Positions 8,609 to 17,938 are shown, numbered from the stretch's first letter. The stretch: 64,000 nucleotides of DNA from Flavobacteriales bacterium UBA1986 (GCA_002336245.1 DDDG01000004.1:31235-95234), one strand, 5' to 3'. Notes: a model not told the origin generated them from the letters alone. Numbers and translations: made by a program.

Positions 8609-11002
8609 ATGAAAAGGAATCTGTTTTTCTTCATCCCCCTTCTCTTCAGCATCCTCCTTTCAACCATTGTTAGCGGCCAAAAAGACTCGCTATTCGACTA
8701 TCGATATTACGATTCCCTCACAGTTCTTGACCACAATGGCGACAGCTTGAAACAAGCCTGGGCCGGCGGAATTAATTTGGCTCAGTTTGGACGGATTGAC
8801 GTGGATCGAGATGGGAGAAAAGACCTTGTGGAGTTCGATCGCGACGGACGAAATTTTAAGGTGTTCCTAAACAAGGCGATTGGAAGATATGTAGATTACA
8901 AACATGCCCCAGAATACTCGGCTCGCTTTCCTGAAGGAATACAGCACTTCGCCTATTTCAAAGACTACAACAACGACGGCAAGGTCGATATTTGGGCCCG
9001 CCACCCCTTCGGCCTGAGAATTTTTAAGAACGTGAGCGACAGCGTTCTTCGCTTTGAACCTCTGTGCAATTTCAGGGATTTTGTTGGAAATCCAGTTTGT
9101 TATGTAACCGCTCAGTTTCCGGATGGCAGCGGGGGAGTAAACTACTTCAATGTAGAAATTCCTGCAGAAGACAAGCCCGCCATTGAAGACATCAATTTCG
9201 ACGGAAAGTTGGACTTACTCACATTTGGAAATGAGTTTTCCTTGGCTGCAAACACCATCAATTACTACAAGAACATTTCGACCGTCCCAGACAGTTTGGT
9301 GTTTAAAAACATCACAGCGTGTTGGGGCCTTTTTTATGAAAACGACACATCCAACGGAATCACCACCAATTTTTATTGTCCAGATTCGGGAGGTACCGAC
9401 CGCATTTCCAGGCCAGATGTCATTAAAAGAGGAGCGGCAAGGCATACGGGTTCCACCATCACCGCTTTTGATATTGGTGGGGACCTCACAATGGACTTAG
9501 CCGTTGGGGATATTGCCTATTCGAAAATGATTTTACTCAACAATACAGGTGACTCAAGCAAGGCCCGCATCAGTTCTTTCGACACGCTGTTTCCAAGCAA
9601 TACCAAAGCGGTAGACTTAGGAATTTTCCCAGCCGCCTATTATGTGGATGTAGACAACGACAACGAGCGCGATTTGCTTGTTACCCCGGGCGCACTGCAG
9701 GAGTCCATGGACCGCGACAATGTGTGGTACTACGACAACACCAATCTCGATGAAAACCCAAGTTTCAACTACATTAAGAAGGACTTTTTAGTGGGGGAGA
9801 TGATTGATGTTGGCACCATGGCTTTCCCTGCTTTTGTAGATGTGAACGGCGACTCATTGGTCGATATGATCGTTGGAAACGATGCTTTCATGAAAAGCAA
9901 CAAAGACTACTACGGGCGCATTGCCTATTTCCAAAACATCGGGACCTACAACGACTCTGTTCGCCTCCCGGCTTTTCGCTTGGTCGACAGCAATTATTTA
10001 AACCTAGAGGCCTTGCAGTTGCGTTCCATTCAACTGGAGTTTGGGGACATGGATGCAGATTCCGATTTGGACCTTCTGATTGGATTGCAAGATGGTAGCC
10101 TAAGGTATTACGAGAACATAGCGACCAACCTGGGCGATTCAATAATTCTTCAAGCTTCTCCGGGCTGGGACAGCATTGTGAGCACTACCGCTTTTGCCTC
10201 ACCAGAGCTTTTTGACGCAGACGCAGACGGTGATTTGGATCTCATTATTGGTGAGCAGCACGGAACAATGGATATGTACCTCAACCAAGGGGATTCTTCG
10301 CAGCCGCTTTTTTCGTCTTCTTTCAAGCTGCAAAACTTTGGCGGTGTAGAGCGAAAGGATGTTTTTGGAAATGGCTTCTTGGTGCCTGAAATCATTAAGA
10401 TCGATTCCATGGGTAAGTTGGCAGGAAGGTATGATGCAGGAGAAGCGCACCTTTTCCTTGGAAGTATTTTCGGACAAGTTGAGGTTTACGACAGCCTCGA
10501 TGGCAATATGTTTGGAAACTTTCGGAAGATCGACTCCATTCCTCATTCTCGATATCGAATTGCCCCTTCAATCACAGATGTGTACGGTGATAGCTTACCC
10601 GATTTGTTCCTTGGAGAACAAGCAGGAGGCATCACCAGCATGCTTCGTGGAAAAGGCATTCTACTTCCACCACTACCACCTCCGGATACAACAGACACAA
10701 CCGATACCACAGACACGACAGATACAACTGGAATTGGCTACCACGAGTGGATTATGCGAAACGTGAACATCTTTCCCAACCCGGCGCACGAGCGTTTTCA
10801 AGTGCTGAGCGCTGGGGCGGCATTGAAAGGGGTTCATCTCTACGACCTTCAAGGTCGACTCATCAAACAATGGGCTTTCCGAGAAGAGGAAAACATTCGG
10901 AAGGCAGACTTGCGTTTGCCAGAGGTTCAAGGAAATGAATTGATCGTGCGCGTGTTTGGTTTCGGCGAGCTCGACAAGTCGATAATTTTAATTGTAGACT
11001 GA
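8609..11002 (+). CDS. Secreted FG-GAP/VCBS-repeat protein with T9SS type A sorting domain (paralog 1)
   Basis: 797 residues: a signal peptide (LFFFIPLLFSILLSTIVSGQ), then a long region with repeated calcium-binding DxDxDG-type loops (DVDRDGRKDL, DYNNDGKVDI, DINFDGKLDL, DADADGDLDL) that mark FG-GAP/VCBS beta-propeller repeats. A proline/Thr-Asp linker at about 690-708 joins this to a C-terminal sorting domain starting NVNIFPNPAHERFQVLS, with the usual YDLQGRLIKQW strand. T9SS cargo is exported across the outer membrane and attached to the cell surface or released. It is followed after 5 bp by a full-length paralog, an evident tandem duplication. Confidence 0.88.
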   Translation: MKRNLFFFIPLLFSILLSTIVSGQKDSLFDYRYYDSLTVLDHNGDSLKQAWAGGINLAQFGRIDVDRDGRKDLVEFDRDGRNFKVFLNKAIGRYVDYKHAPEYSARFPEGIQHFAYFKDYNNDGKVDIWARHPFGLRIFKNVSDSVLRFEPLCNFRDFVGNPVCYVTAQFPDGSGGVNYFNVEIPAEDKPAIEDINFDGKLDLLTFGNEFSLAANTINYYKNISTVPDSLVFKNITACWGLFYENDTSNGITTNFYCPDSGGTDRISRPDVIKRGAARHTGSTITAFDIGGDLTMDLAVGDIAYSKMILLNNTGDSSKARISSFDTLFPSNTKAVDLGIFPAAYYVDVDNDNERDLLVTPGALQESMDRDNVWYYDNTNLDENPSFNYIKKDFLVGEMIDVGTMAFPAFVDVNGDSLVDMIVGNDAFMKSNKDYYGRIAYFQNIGTYNDSVRLPAFRLVDSNYLNLEALQLRSIQLEFGDMDADSDLDLLIGLQDGSLRYYENIATNLGDSIILQASPGWDSIVSTTAFASPELFDADADGDLDLIIGEQHGTMDMYLNQGDSSQPLFSSSFKLQNFGGVERKDVFGNGFLVPEIIKIDSMGKLAGRYDAGEAHLFLGSIFGQVEVYDSLDGNMFGNFRKIDSIPHSRYRIAPSITDVYGDSLPDLFLGEQAGGITSMLRGKGILLPPLPPPDTTDTTDTTDTTDTTGIGYHEWIMRNVNIFPNPAHERFQVLSAGAALKGVHLYDLQGRLIKQWAFREEENIRKADLRLPEVQGNELIVRVFGFGELDKSIILIVD
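10685..10729 (+). repeat. Five tandem 9-bp units coding a (Asp-Thr-Thr) linker
   Basis: Five consecutive GAY-ACN-ACN triplet sets encode DTTDTTDTTDTTDTT between the propeller and the sorting domain of the first FG-GAP protein. Third-base differences between units show it is not a very recent expansion. The neighbouring paralog lacks it. It is probably a flexible linker. Confidence 0.85.
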
Positions 11003-11007
11003 GCATA

Positions 11008-13350
11008 TTGAACCGATTCCACCACAGCTTTCTGGTTTTTTTCTGGCTTAGCATTCCAGTACTTCTGAACGCCCAATTTGTTGAGAAGTACGGTCGATAC
11101 GACTCCATTCCTCTTGTGAACTTTATTGGAGATACGCTCCAAAACCCTTGGGTTGGTGGCTTCAATTCGGTTCAGTTTTCGGAAATGGAATTGAACCATG
11201 ATGGAATCATGGATTTACTGGTTTTTGACCGGGATGGGAATATTTTGAGAACCTTCCTGAACGATGGAAGTCAACTTGGCAACCCGTACCACTACGCCCC
11301 AGAATACGAGCAGTTTTTCTCTCCTGATTTCTACGGTTTTGTTCAGACCTACGATTACAACGCCGATGGTAAAATGGATCTTTTCACGGCGCACCCCTTT
11401 GGAATTGCAGTGTTTGTAAATGAAAGTGATTCCGTTTTGCGTTTTCGGGAAAGAGATGATTTTCTTGACATCGACAGCAATGAAGTCTATTATCTCACAA
11501 CCGAGTATCAGGCGTCGTTCGGGACAACTCGGTCCAACGTATACACTTATGTTGACGATGTTCCTGCGCTTGCCGACTTTAATGGCGACGGTTATATGGA
11601 CATTGTATCCTTTGGTGTTTTTGGAAACTTTGCAGAGTATTATGAGAACCGAGGAGTAGGTGCAAAGGACTTAGACCTGATTTTAAAAACCCAATGTTGG
11701 GGAGTATTTTCCGAAGGCGGAACGGACAACAACATTGTAATGAATTCCTTCTGTGCAGATTCTGGAGGGACGGACCGCATGAGTTTGAATTCTATGGATC
11801 CAGTTCGAGGAGCGGCAAGACACATTGGTTCTGCTTTGATGGCCATTGATCTCGACCAAGACCAAGATTTGGATTTATTGCTCAGCGATGTTTCGTTTGG
11901 CAATACGAAAGCATTGTACAATGGTGGCGACAACAAGAAAGCGGTCATTACTTCCTTTGAGACGAACTATCCTACGGGCGGAACCCCCATTGATTTACCG
12001 ATATTCCCAGGGAGCTATTACCTTGACCTCGACAACGACGGAGTGAAAGATTTGGTCTCAAGTCCAAACAATGTGGGAGCTTCCGACGATTTTGAAAACG
12101 TATGGTTCTACAAAAACAAGGGTCAAAACGACCTTCCCGACTTTGAATTCAAGCAAAAAGATTTTCTAAGCGACGAGGTCGTCGATTTAGGAACCATGGC
12201 CTCTCCCGTTTTCATCGACATCGATGGCGACAGTCTTTTGGACCTTGTGTGCGGAAATTACGGAGAGTTTCAAAGCTTCAGTGAATACCAATCGCGCTTG
12301 GTATACTTCAAGAATACCGGAGTGTACACAGACAGTTCAGCCTTCCCTTCTTTTCAATTGGCCGACGATGATTTCATGGGTTTTGGTCAGGATCCTAGAA
12401 ATCAGGGATTGATTCCAGCCTTTGGAGATTTGGATGCAGACGGAGATCTCGATATGGTGCTAGGAGAGGTTTTTGGAAATGCGGTGTACTATGAAAATCA
12501 AGCTTCTTCACCTACCGATTCCGCCGTCTTTGTGAGAAAGCAGGTTTCTTGGGACAGCACCTTATTTCTTGGCTACAATCCCTCTTTAACCATCTACGAT
12601 GTGGACCGTGATGGAGACCTCGATTTGATCTCGGGTGGTCGGTACGGAAGGATTTATTTCTTCGAGAATACCGGAAATGCAAGCCAGGCAAGTTTCTCTG
12701 AGAGCAACAAGAATGAAGACTTTGGAAATGTTGAAATCGTAAACCTCATCGGGGAAGGCTTCACGAGTCCGAGTTTTGCTTTAATGGACGACAGCTTAAA
12801 GTACAATACAAGCGCGAATGGAGCTTCTCTCAAGATGTTTGTTGGAAGCTACAACGGCACCATATACGTTTACGGAAACATTGATGGGAATTTGGCGGGA
12901 ACCTTCACAGGCCTTGACACCTTAAAAGTGAATGCGAAGAACTTGCGCTTGAGCGTAGCAGATCTTTCGAAAGACGGAAAGCCCGACATCGTATATGGTG
13001 AGAACAGCGGAGGTATGAGTTTCATTCTACAAGACAGAGGCTTTAAACTTCCCGCTCCAAACAGTCGTGTTGAGGTCTTGGAAGAAGAAACTGAATTCAC
13101 TTTGTTCCCAAACCCAACCAACGACCACTGTTTCATTCGAGCTTCTGTTGGAATAGATCAAATTGAACTGATGGATGTTCAGGGAAGGCTTCATGCCAAA
13201 AGATCCTTTGTACAGCTTGAAGACGGCTTAATTCGCTTCGACGTATCTGACCTACCAGAAGGAATACATTTAGTCAGAATCCAAACTGCCGAGGAGGTAA
13301 TATTGAAGAAATTCTTCAAACTACCGTCCAATGGAACACAAGCTTACTGA
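11008..13350 (+). CDS. Secreted FG-GAP/VCBS-repeat protein with T9SS type A sorting domain (paralog 2)
   Basis: 780 residues, collinear with the preceding gene: both share the opening pattern Y(D)S..L...GD.L...W.GG.N..QF, the same run of Asp-rich calcium loops (DYNADGKMDL, DFNGDGYMDI, DLDADGDLDM, DVDRDGDLDL) and the central SFCADSGGTDRMS block. The C-terminus (TEFTLFPNPTNDHCFIRAS ... MDVQGRLHAKR) is a T9SS sorting domain joined without the Thr-Asp linker. The start is TTG at 11008, required because the signal peptide (FLVFFWLSIPVLLNAQ) begins there and the next methionine is far inside the domain. It ends 20 bp inside the next gene. Confidence 0.88.
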   Translation: MNRFHHSFLVFFWLSIPVLLNAQFVEKYGRYDSIPLVNFIGDTLQNPWVGGFNSVQFSEMELNHDGIMDLLVFDRDGNILRTFLNDGSQLGNPYHYAPEYEQFFSPDFYGFVQTYDYNADGKMDLFTAHPFGIAVFVNESDSVLRFRERDDFLDIDSNEVYYLTTEYQASFGTTRSNVYTYVDDVPALADFNGDGYMDIVSFGVFGNFAEYYENRGVGAKDLDLILKTQCWGVFSEGGTDNNIVMNSFCADSGGTDRMSLNSMDPVRGAARHIGSALMAIDLDQDQDLDLLLSDVSFGNTKALYNGGDNKKAVITSFETNYPTGGTPIDLPIFPGSYYLDLDNDGVKDLVSSPNNVGASDDFENVWFYKNKGQNDLPDFEFKQKDFLSDEVVDLGTMASPVFIDIDGDSLLDLVCGNYGEFQSFSEYQSRLVYFKNTGVYTDSSAFPSFQLADDDFMGFGQDPRNQGLIPAFGDLDADGDLDMVLGEVFGNAVYYENQASSPTDSAVFVRKQVSWDSTLFLGYNPSLTIYDVDRDGDLDLISGGRYGRIYFFENTGNASQASFSESNKNEDFGNVEIVNLIGEGFTSPSFALMDDSLKYNTSANGASLKMFVGSYNGTIYVYGNIDGNLAGTFTGLDTLKVNAKNLRLSVADLSKDGKPDIVYGENSGGMSFILQDRGFKLPAPNSRVEVLEEETEFTLFPNPTNDHCFIRASVGIDQIELMDVQGRLHAKRSFVQLEDGLIRFDVSDLPEGIHLVRIQTAEEVILKKFFKLPSNGTQAY

Positions 13351-14056
13351 CACGAATATTCTGTTTCTCGACATTGAAACAGTTCCCCAAAAACAGGATT
13401 TTAATGAGCTCGATTCGGCTGAAAAGGCTCTGTGGCTTAAAAAGGCCAAGTCAATCAATCGAGACGACCTTCCCGATTCCGAGTTCTATAAACGTGCGGG
13501 CATCTATGCTGAATTTGGAAAGATCATTTGCATCAGCATTGCTCGAATCGTACGTGAATATGGATCGGCCTACATCGCTGTAGAGAGTTTCTCATCACAC
13601 AACGAACGACGCTTGCTCAAGGATTTCTGTGCGTTTCTGAGTGAGATATCTCGTCCGAATTTGCGTTTATGTGCGCACAATGGGAAAGAATTCGACTTCC
13701 CATACATTGCTCGTCGGTGTTTAATCCGAGGTCTAGCACTTCCTGAAATTTTGAATACACAAGGAAAGAAACCTTGGGAGGTTCAGCATTTGGACACCAT
13801 GGAGATGTGGAAGTTCGGAGATTGGAAGGCATACACGAGTCTTGACTTGCTTGCACACGTCTTTGATTTAAGAAACCCAAAGGCTGAGATATCGGGTTCG
13901 GATGTTTGTGACTTGTACTGGAAAGAAAATGACTTAGACCGTATTGTACGTTATTGCGAGGGAGATGTACTCAGCCTGCTTCAAGTCTATTTAAGAATGA
14001 CCGGGGCTGAGACAATCGCATTCAACGAATCCAATCAATACGAAGGCGCCGCTTAA
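13331..14056 (+). CDS. Predicted 3'-5' exonuclease, DEDD family (PolB-exonuclease-like)
   Basis: 241 residues. The three exonuclease motifs are readable: Exo I ILFLDIETVPQ (about 10-20), Exo II HNGKEFDFPYIARR (about 115-128) and Exo III YCEGDVLSLLQVYLR (about 208-222). This is the pattern of PF10108, related to the proofreading domain of family B polymerases but occurring as a stand-alone protein. It would remove nucleotides from 3' ends of DNA or RNA; the biological substrate is unknown. The start lies 20 bp inside the FG-GAP gene, and the 3' end overlaps the convergent lycopene cyclase gene by 35 bp. Confidence 0.85.
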   Translation: MEHKLTDTNILFLDIETVPQKQDFNELDSAEKALWLKKAKSINRDDLPDSEFYKRAGIYAEFGKIICISIARIVREYGSAYIAVESFSSHNERRLLKDFCAFLSEISRPNLRLCAHNGKEFDFPYIARRCLIRGLALPEILNTQGKKPWEVQHLDTMEMWKFGDWKAYTSLDLLAHVFDLRNPKAEISGSDVCDLYWKENDLDRIVRYCEGDVLSLLQVYLRMTGAETIAFNESNQYEGAA

Positions 14057-14723
14057 AAACCTTGTAAAGAAAGAGGTTGAGGAGGATGAGTGACATTCCA
14101 TAAAACACGTCCTCAACCGGAATCGTACCTAGACGGACTCCTATGATTTCAGCACTCGAATACCAAACGACCTCACCTTCGATGAAACTCCCGGTGAGTA
14201 TGCCGTTCACGATGAAGAAGCCAATGAGAATCACGGCAAACATTCGCCAAAAACCTTTGAGAATTTTTGGCCTTGCGAGCGCGATTAGGATGAGTACAAG
14301 TCCGTTGATGAGCTGGCTGTAAAAGGTGTAGGCTTGGTCGGAAAACTGGAAAGCCACGGCGAGGTTGATTAAGCCCAGGGCTATGGCCAAGGTTTTATTA
14401 ATCCTTTCAGGAAGGTCTTTCTTGAAGAAGTATTCAAACACTTCATAAACAAACATGCTCGAATAGGGGATCACCAAAAAGAAGAGGCATTCTTCAATGG
14501 GGAGGTTGGAAATATAGAGTCCGCTCAAGTAGGTTGGGTTGAAGCCCCAAACACCCATTTCAGTGAACTTGATGTCCCAGAGGATGAATGCCAACCCAAT
14601 GATGGCAACCGCTGGAAAGAATGCTTTCCATTTTTTATAGAAAGCGATGCGCGGTTCAAAACTTCGAACGAATGGAACGAGAACCGTGAAAATGATGAGG
14701 GAGAGATAGAGCCACTTTTCCAT
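14022..14723 (-). CDS. Lycopene cyclase, CrtYcd (heterodimer-derived) type
   Basis: About 233 residues from the ATG at 14723. A polytopic membrane protein made of two related halves, as in bacterial CrtYc-CrtYd and fungal/archaeal cyclases: the first carries PIEECLFFLVIPYSSMFVYE, the second PVEDVFYGMSLILLNLFLYK, each with the acidic pair (EE and ED) after a proline. It would cyclise the psi end of lycopene to a beta ring. It is the last gene of a four-gene carotenoid operon; its ATG overlaps the stop codon of crtZ (TAATG). A longer in-frame start exists at 14783 but would read back into crtZ and adds no conserved sequence. Confidence 0.85.
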   Translation of the reverse strand: MEKWLYLSLIIFTVLVPFVRSFEPRIAFYKKWKAFFPAVAIIGLAFILWDIKFTEMGVWGFNPTYLSGLYISNLPIEECLFFLVIPYSSMFVYEVFEYFFKKDLPERINKTLAIALGLINLAVAFQFSDQAYTFYSQLINGLVLILIALARPKILKGFWRMFAVILIGFFIVNGILTGSFIEGEVVWYSSAEIIGVRLGTIPVEDVFYGMSLILLNLFLYKVFKRRLRIDWIR

Positions 14724-15199
14724 TATACCGCGCTCTGTTTGCGTCGTGATTGCTCTCGTTTGAAAAATTCCATTGGAACCCAAAGCATGCCGAAGCAGCT
14801 CGCACCCTCTTTAATTCGAACGCGGTGATGTGTTTGGTGCGCTCTAATGATTGCCTTGAAGTAGGGGTGACGAATGTTTTGGAACAAGTCGAAGCGCTTA
14901 TGAATGAGCACGTCGTGAACCAGGAAATAACAAGTTCCGTATGCTAAAATGCCAAGACCGTAAAAAAGCTTCCAGTCGTTGCCGTGCATCATTCCATACA
15001 TGATGAATAGCCAGCTTGGAATGGCGAAAATCAGAAAGAAAGAATCGTTTTTCTCGAAAAATCCGGGTTCTTTCTGATGGTGATCTTTGTGTAAATACCA
15101 GAGCAGCCCATGCATCACATACTTATGTGTGAACCAAGCAGCAAACTCCATGATGAAAAAGGAGGCGAGGAAAACAGTTATGGCGACAATTGGATTCAT
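14723..15199 (-). CDS. crtZ: Beta-carotene hydroxylase, fatty-acid-hydroxylase type
   Basis: 158 residues from the ATG at 15199. All di-iron histidine clusters of CrtZ are visible: HKYVMH (25-30), HKDHH (37-41), then HDVLIH and HQTHH in the C-terminal half, among four hydrophobic helices. It adds 3-hydroxyl groups to beta rings, giving zeaxanthin-type carotenoids. The frame stays open upstream to 15694 in reverse, but that stretch is antisense-like, and an ATGA overlap (15196-15199) with the upstream gene fixes the start. It is the third gene of the carotenoid operon. Confidence 0.93.
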   Translation of the reverse strand: MNPIVAITVFLASFFIMEFAAWFTHKYVMHGLLWYLHKDHHQKEPGFFEKNDSFFLIFAIPSWLFIMYGMMHGNDWKLFYGLGILAYGTCYFLVHDVLIHKRFDLFQNIRHPYFKAIIRAHQTHHRVRIKEGASCFGMLWVPMEFFKREQSRRKQSAV

Positions 15200-15840
15200 G
15201 CTAGAGTAAAGTTCAAGCCAAAGAAGAACAAAACGAAGAAGATAAACAGAGGAAGCGCCATTTTGTTGATGGGCACTTCGCGTTGACACGGGGCCAGAAT
15301 TAGCTGAAAGACAAAAGAAGCGATGAACCAAACGAGGTAGTTCTGCGCTGGCGCTGAGCCTTCTGTCCATTTCCAATACCCCAAGGATTCGCTTAAAGGT
15401 TCGATTAAAAAGTCGAGGAAGACCATCAGCGCACTTGCCGCTAGCAGGAGCACGAAACGATTGTAACGAGGGTAAAAGGCCTTCACGATGTGCTGGCTTG
15501 CATACACCAACATCACCCATAGAAGACCAATGACAAAGGGAACTTCCAAGCCTTTCGTGCCCAACATATCCATGTAATCGTAGGAGCCAAAAATCACTCG
15601 GCTTTGAATACCCGCGACCTCCAAGCCAAAGCTTAAGACGAAAATGAGAATCAAAGCGATTGCCTGTTTTGCATCCCATTTTTGGTGGAACCAAAAGAGA
15701 ACCAAGGCCGAAATGATGAGGTGGACAGCACTCAAGCTCAGGAATAGCTCCGACTTGCTACTGTTGATTCCAATGAAACCAACGAGGTGCAAGATGAGCA
15801 GAATTCCAAACGCTATTTTACTTGCCTTTGATGATAACAT
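15196..15840 (-). CDS. Carotenoid biosynthesis membrane protein, CruF-like (PF04240)
   Basis: 214 residues with six to seven hydrophobic helices. The region FGLEVAGIQSRVIFGSYDYMD followed by LGTKGLEVPFVIGLLWVML is characteristic of PF04240, which includes the CruF 1',2'-hydratase of cyanobacteria and relatives in Bacteroidota and archaea. Known CruF adds water to the psi end of gamma-carotene to give a tertiary hydroxyl. Here it sits between a desaturase and crtZ, with overlaps of 23 bp and 4 bp, so it acts on the same pigment. Hydratase activity is inferred from family and context; some PF04240 members are uncharacterised. Confidence 0.75.
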   Translation of the reverse strand: MLSSKASKIAFGILLILHLVGFIGINSSKSELFLSLSAVHLIISALVLFWFHQKWDAKQAIALILIFVLSFGLEVAGIQSRVIFGSYDYMDMLGTKGLEVPFVIGLLWVMLVYASQHIVKAFYPRYNRFVLLLAASALMVFLDFLIEPLSESLGYWKWTEGSAPAQNYLVWFIASFVFQLILAPCQREVPINKMALPLFIFFVLFFFGLNFTLA

Positions 15841-17284
15841 CACTTGTGATTTTAGCTGAGAGCAAACAGAGTGGAATTCCACCACCCGGATGCACACTTC
15901 CACCGCAAAAATAGAGTCCTTTCACTTTTGAGCTGAAATTGGGGTGACGAAGGAAGGCTGCCGACCAGTGGTTTGATGACTGTCCGTAGATGCTTCCTTT
16001 ATAGGAAGCTGTTCTGGACTCGATGAGCAGTGGATCTAGCACGTCCTCTTCAACGATGTGTGCTTTCACATCTACACCCAAACTTTTTTCAATTCGGCGA
16101 AGGATTTGTGTTCGACATTCTTGAATCAGATGTGCCCAATCCTGATCTTCATTGTAAGGCGCATTCACCATTACGAACCAATTCTCGCATCCTTCTGGCG
16201 CGTCGCTTTTGGCTTCTTTGGCGGTGATGTTGACGTAGACCGTTGGTTCGTCGGGCAATACCTTTTTCTCAAAAATTTGGGTGAATTCTTTCTTGTAATC
16301 TGAACTGAAGAAGATGTTGTGCACTCCAAGTTCCGAGAAGCTTCGGTTGATTCCCCAATAGAAGATGAGGGCAGAGGAGGAGGGTTCTACCCGTTCTAAT
16401 TTTTTGGGAAGTTTTTGTTTGAGGAGCTTTGAATAAGTTGAGCGCACATCGGCATTTGAAACTACTAAATCACAGGGATGCATTTCACCTTTTACCTGAA
16501 CCCCAATCACTTTTGACTGCTCGGTTATAATTTCTTCGACGGGAGCGTTGAGGTGGAAACGCACTCCAAGTGACTTTGCTTTTTCAACGAGGCTGAGCGT
16601 AATTTGGTGCATTCCACCTTTCGGGAAGAAGGCGCCAATACCATGCTCCAAATGTGGAATCACACCCATTACAGCCGGCGTTTGGTATGGGTTTGAACCG
16701 TTGTAGGTCGCGAAGCGATTGAAATACTGTTCGGCCTTCGCGTTGTGAAAGCGGAGTCGGTTGTTTTCAGCCAACGGCCGCTTTAATTTGGCGATTGGGA
16801 ATTGCGCCAGAACTTTGAAAATTTTGGGATTTAAATAGGTGCTTGCCAGCTGCAGACTTTTTTCTAGAAAGAAGGGACTGGTAAGTTCATACAGTTTCTT
16901 GGAGCTTTTTAATTCGTCGACGACATCGGAGGCTTTTGCGCCCGTTGCTTCACAAAAAGATTCAATGAATTTCTCTTGATCAGCCCAAGCCTGAAAGTTG
17001 GTTCCGTCCGAATAAAAGTAATGGCAAAGTCGGTCGAGTTTGGAGTATTCGAAACGGAGCTTTTCTTGATTTTTCTCGCCTAAGGCCAATAATTCGACGA
17101 CGTATTGGGGCATGGTGAATAAAGAAGGTCCTGCATCGAAGCGATACGCACCTAGTTGAATGCTTGTAAGTTTGCCTCCAGGGTAAGAATTCGTCTCGAA
17201 GATATCCACCTCAAAGCCTTGATGGGCAAGGCGGATGGCGCTTCCCAAACCTGCAACTCCAGAACCGACAACGGCAACTTTCAT
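15818..17284 (-). CDS. Carotenoid desaturase of the CrtI/CrtD family
   Basis: 488 residues from the ATG at 17284 (a GTG two codons upstream is also possible). The N-terminus has the FAD motif VVGSGVAGLGSAIRLAHQG and the family GGKL segment; the C-terminus ends GLYFCGGSVHPGGGIPLCLLSAKI. Phytoene desaturases commonly read HPGxGVPGV there, while CrtD-type 3,4-desaturases more often have HPGGGIP followed by LLSAK. Together with the adjacent CruF-like hydratase gene and the absence of crtB, this favours a 1'-hydroxy-carotenoid 3',4'-desaturase over the primary phytoene desaturase, but that is inference. First gene of the operon. Confidence 0.8.
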   Translation of the reverse strand: MKVAVVGSGVAGLGSAIRLAHQGFEVDIFETNSYPGGKLTSIQLGAYRFDAGPSLFTMPQYVVELLALGEKNQEKLRFEYSKLDRLCHYFYSDGTNFQAWADQEKFIESFCEATGAKASDVVDELKSSKKLYELTSPFFLEKSLQLASTYLNPKIFKVLAQFPIAKLKRPLAENNRLRFHNAKAEQYFNRFATYNGSNPYQTPAVMGVIPHLEHGIGAFFPKGGMHQITLSLVEKAKSLGVRFHLNAPVEEIITEQSKVIGVQVKGEMHPCDLVVSNADVRSTYSKLLKQKLPKKLERVEPSSSALIFYWGINRSFSELGVHNIFFSSDYKKEFTQIFEKKVLPDEPTVYVNITAKEAKSDAPEGCENWFVMVNAPYNEDQDWAHLIQECRTQILRRIEKSLGVDVKAHIVEEDVLDPLLIESRTASYKGSIYGQSSNHWSAAFLRHPNFSSKVKGLYFCGGSVHPGGGIPLCLLSAKITSDVIIKGK

Positions 17285-17368
17285 ACTCACTGAACCTCAG
17301 TGTTTGAAATTAGTTCAAAAGCATCTCTATCGCGAATAAGAAGAGTATTTTCGCGGCAAATTTCGAAG

Positions 17369-17938
17369 ATGAATTATTTCGACCTCAAACAAATAGGAAC
17401 AGTGACGATGGTTTTGTTCGCTGTGATTGACATTATTGGCTCCATTCCGCTCATCATAGATTTGCGAACAAAGGTTGGTCACATTCAATCGGGAAAGGCA
17501 AGTATTGTTGCCGGAACCATTATGATGGTTTTCCTTTTTGTAGGTGAATCCATTCTTCACGTCATCGGAATTGATGTCTCGAGTTTTGCGATTGCGGGCT
17601 CCTTCATCATCTTCTTCTTGTCGTTGGAGCTCATACTCGGAATTCGCTTGTATCGCGACGATATGCCAGCGACGGCATCCATCATGCCTTTAGCTTTTCC
17701 TCTCATTGCAGGTGCAGGAACGCTAACAACCATTCTTTCCATGCGTGCGGAATACGATGTTCAGAACATCATTGTGGGCATTGCCTTGAATATGATCTTC
17801 GTCTATGCGGTCCTCAAAGCTTCCGCGCGAATTGAGCGCTTTTTGGGTCCGTCGGGAATTGCGGTAATCCGCAAGGTGTTTGGTGTGATCTTATTGTCGA
17901 TCGCCATCAAACTATTCAAGACTAATTTGGGATTGTAA
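17369..17938 (+). CDS. MarC family integral membrane protein
   Basis: 189 residues from the ATG at 17369 with six hydrophobic segments, the usual layout of MarC/YhgN (PF01914). Diagnostic stretches are the opening TVTMVLFAVIDIIGSIPLI, the middle PLAFPLIAGAGTLTTILS and the C-terminal GVILLSIAIKLF. Despite the name, the family is not shown to cause multiple antibiotic resistance; some members affect amino-acid export. A longer in-frame start (17300) would add a basic stretch lacking family similarity. A TATTTTCG box at 17346-17353 fits this start with a very short leader. It diverges from the carotenoid operon. Confidence 0.88.
   Translation: MNYFDLKQIGTVTMVLFAVIDIIGSIPLIIDLRTKVGHIQSGKASIVAGTIMMVFLFVGESILHVIGIDVSSFAIAGSFIIFFLSLELILGIRLYRDDMPATASIMPLAFPLIAGAGTLTTILSMRAEYDVQNIIVGIALNMIFVYAVLKASARIERFLGPSGIAVIRKVFGVILLSIAIKLFKTNLGL

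Noticed and set aside
10685..10729. CRISPR or satellite array
   Set aside because: Units are 9 bp, in frame, without spacers, and encode a Thr-Asp protein linker.
14783..15694. N-terminal extension of crtZ as a fused protein
   Set aside because: The frame continues upstream only because it runs antisense-like through the CruF-like gene; the ATGA overlap and family start fix crtZ at 15199.
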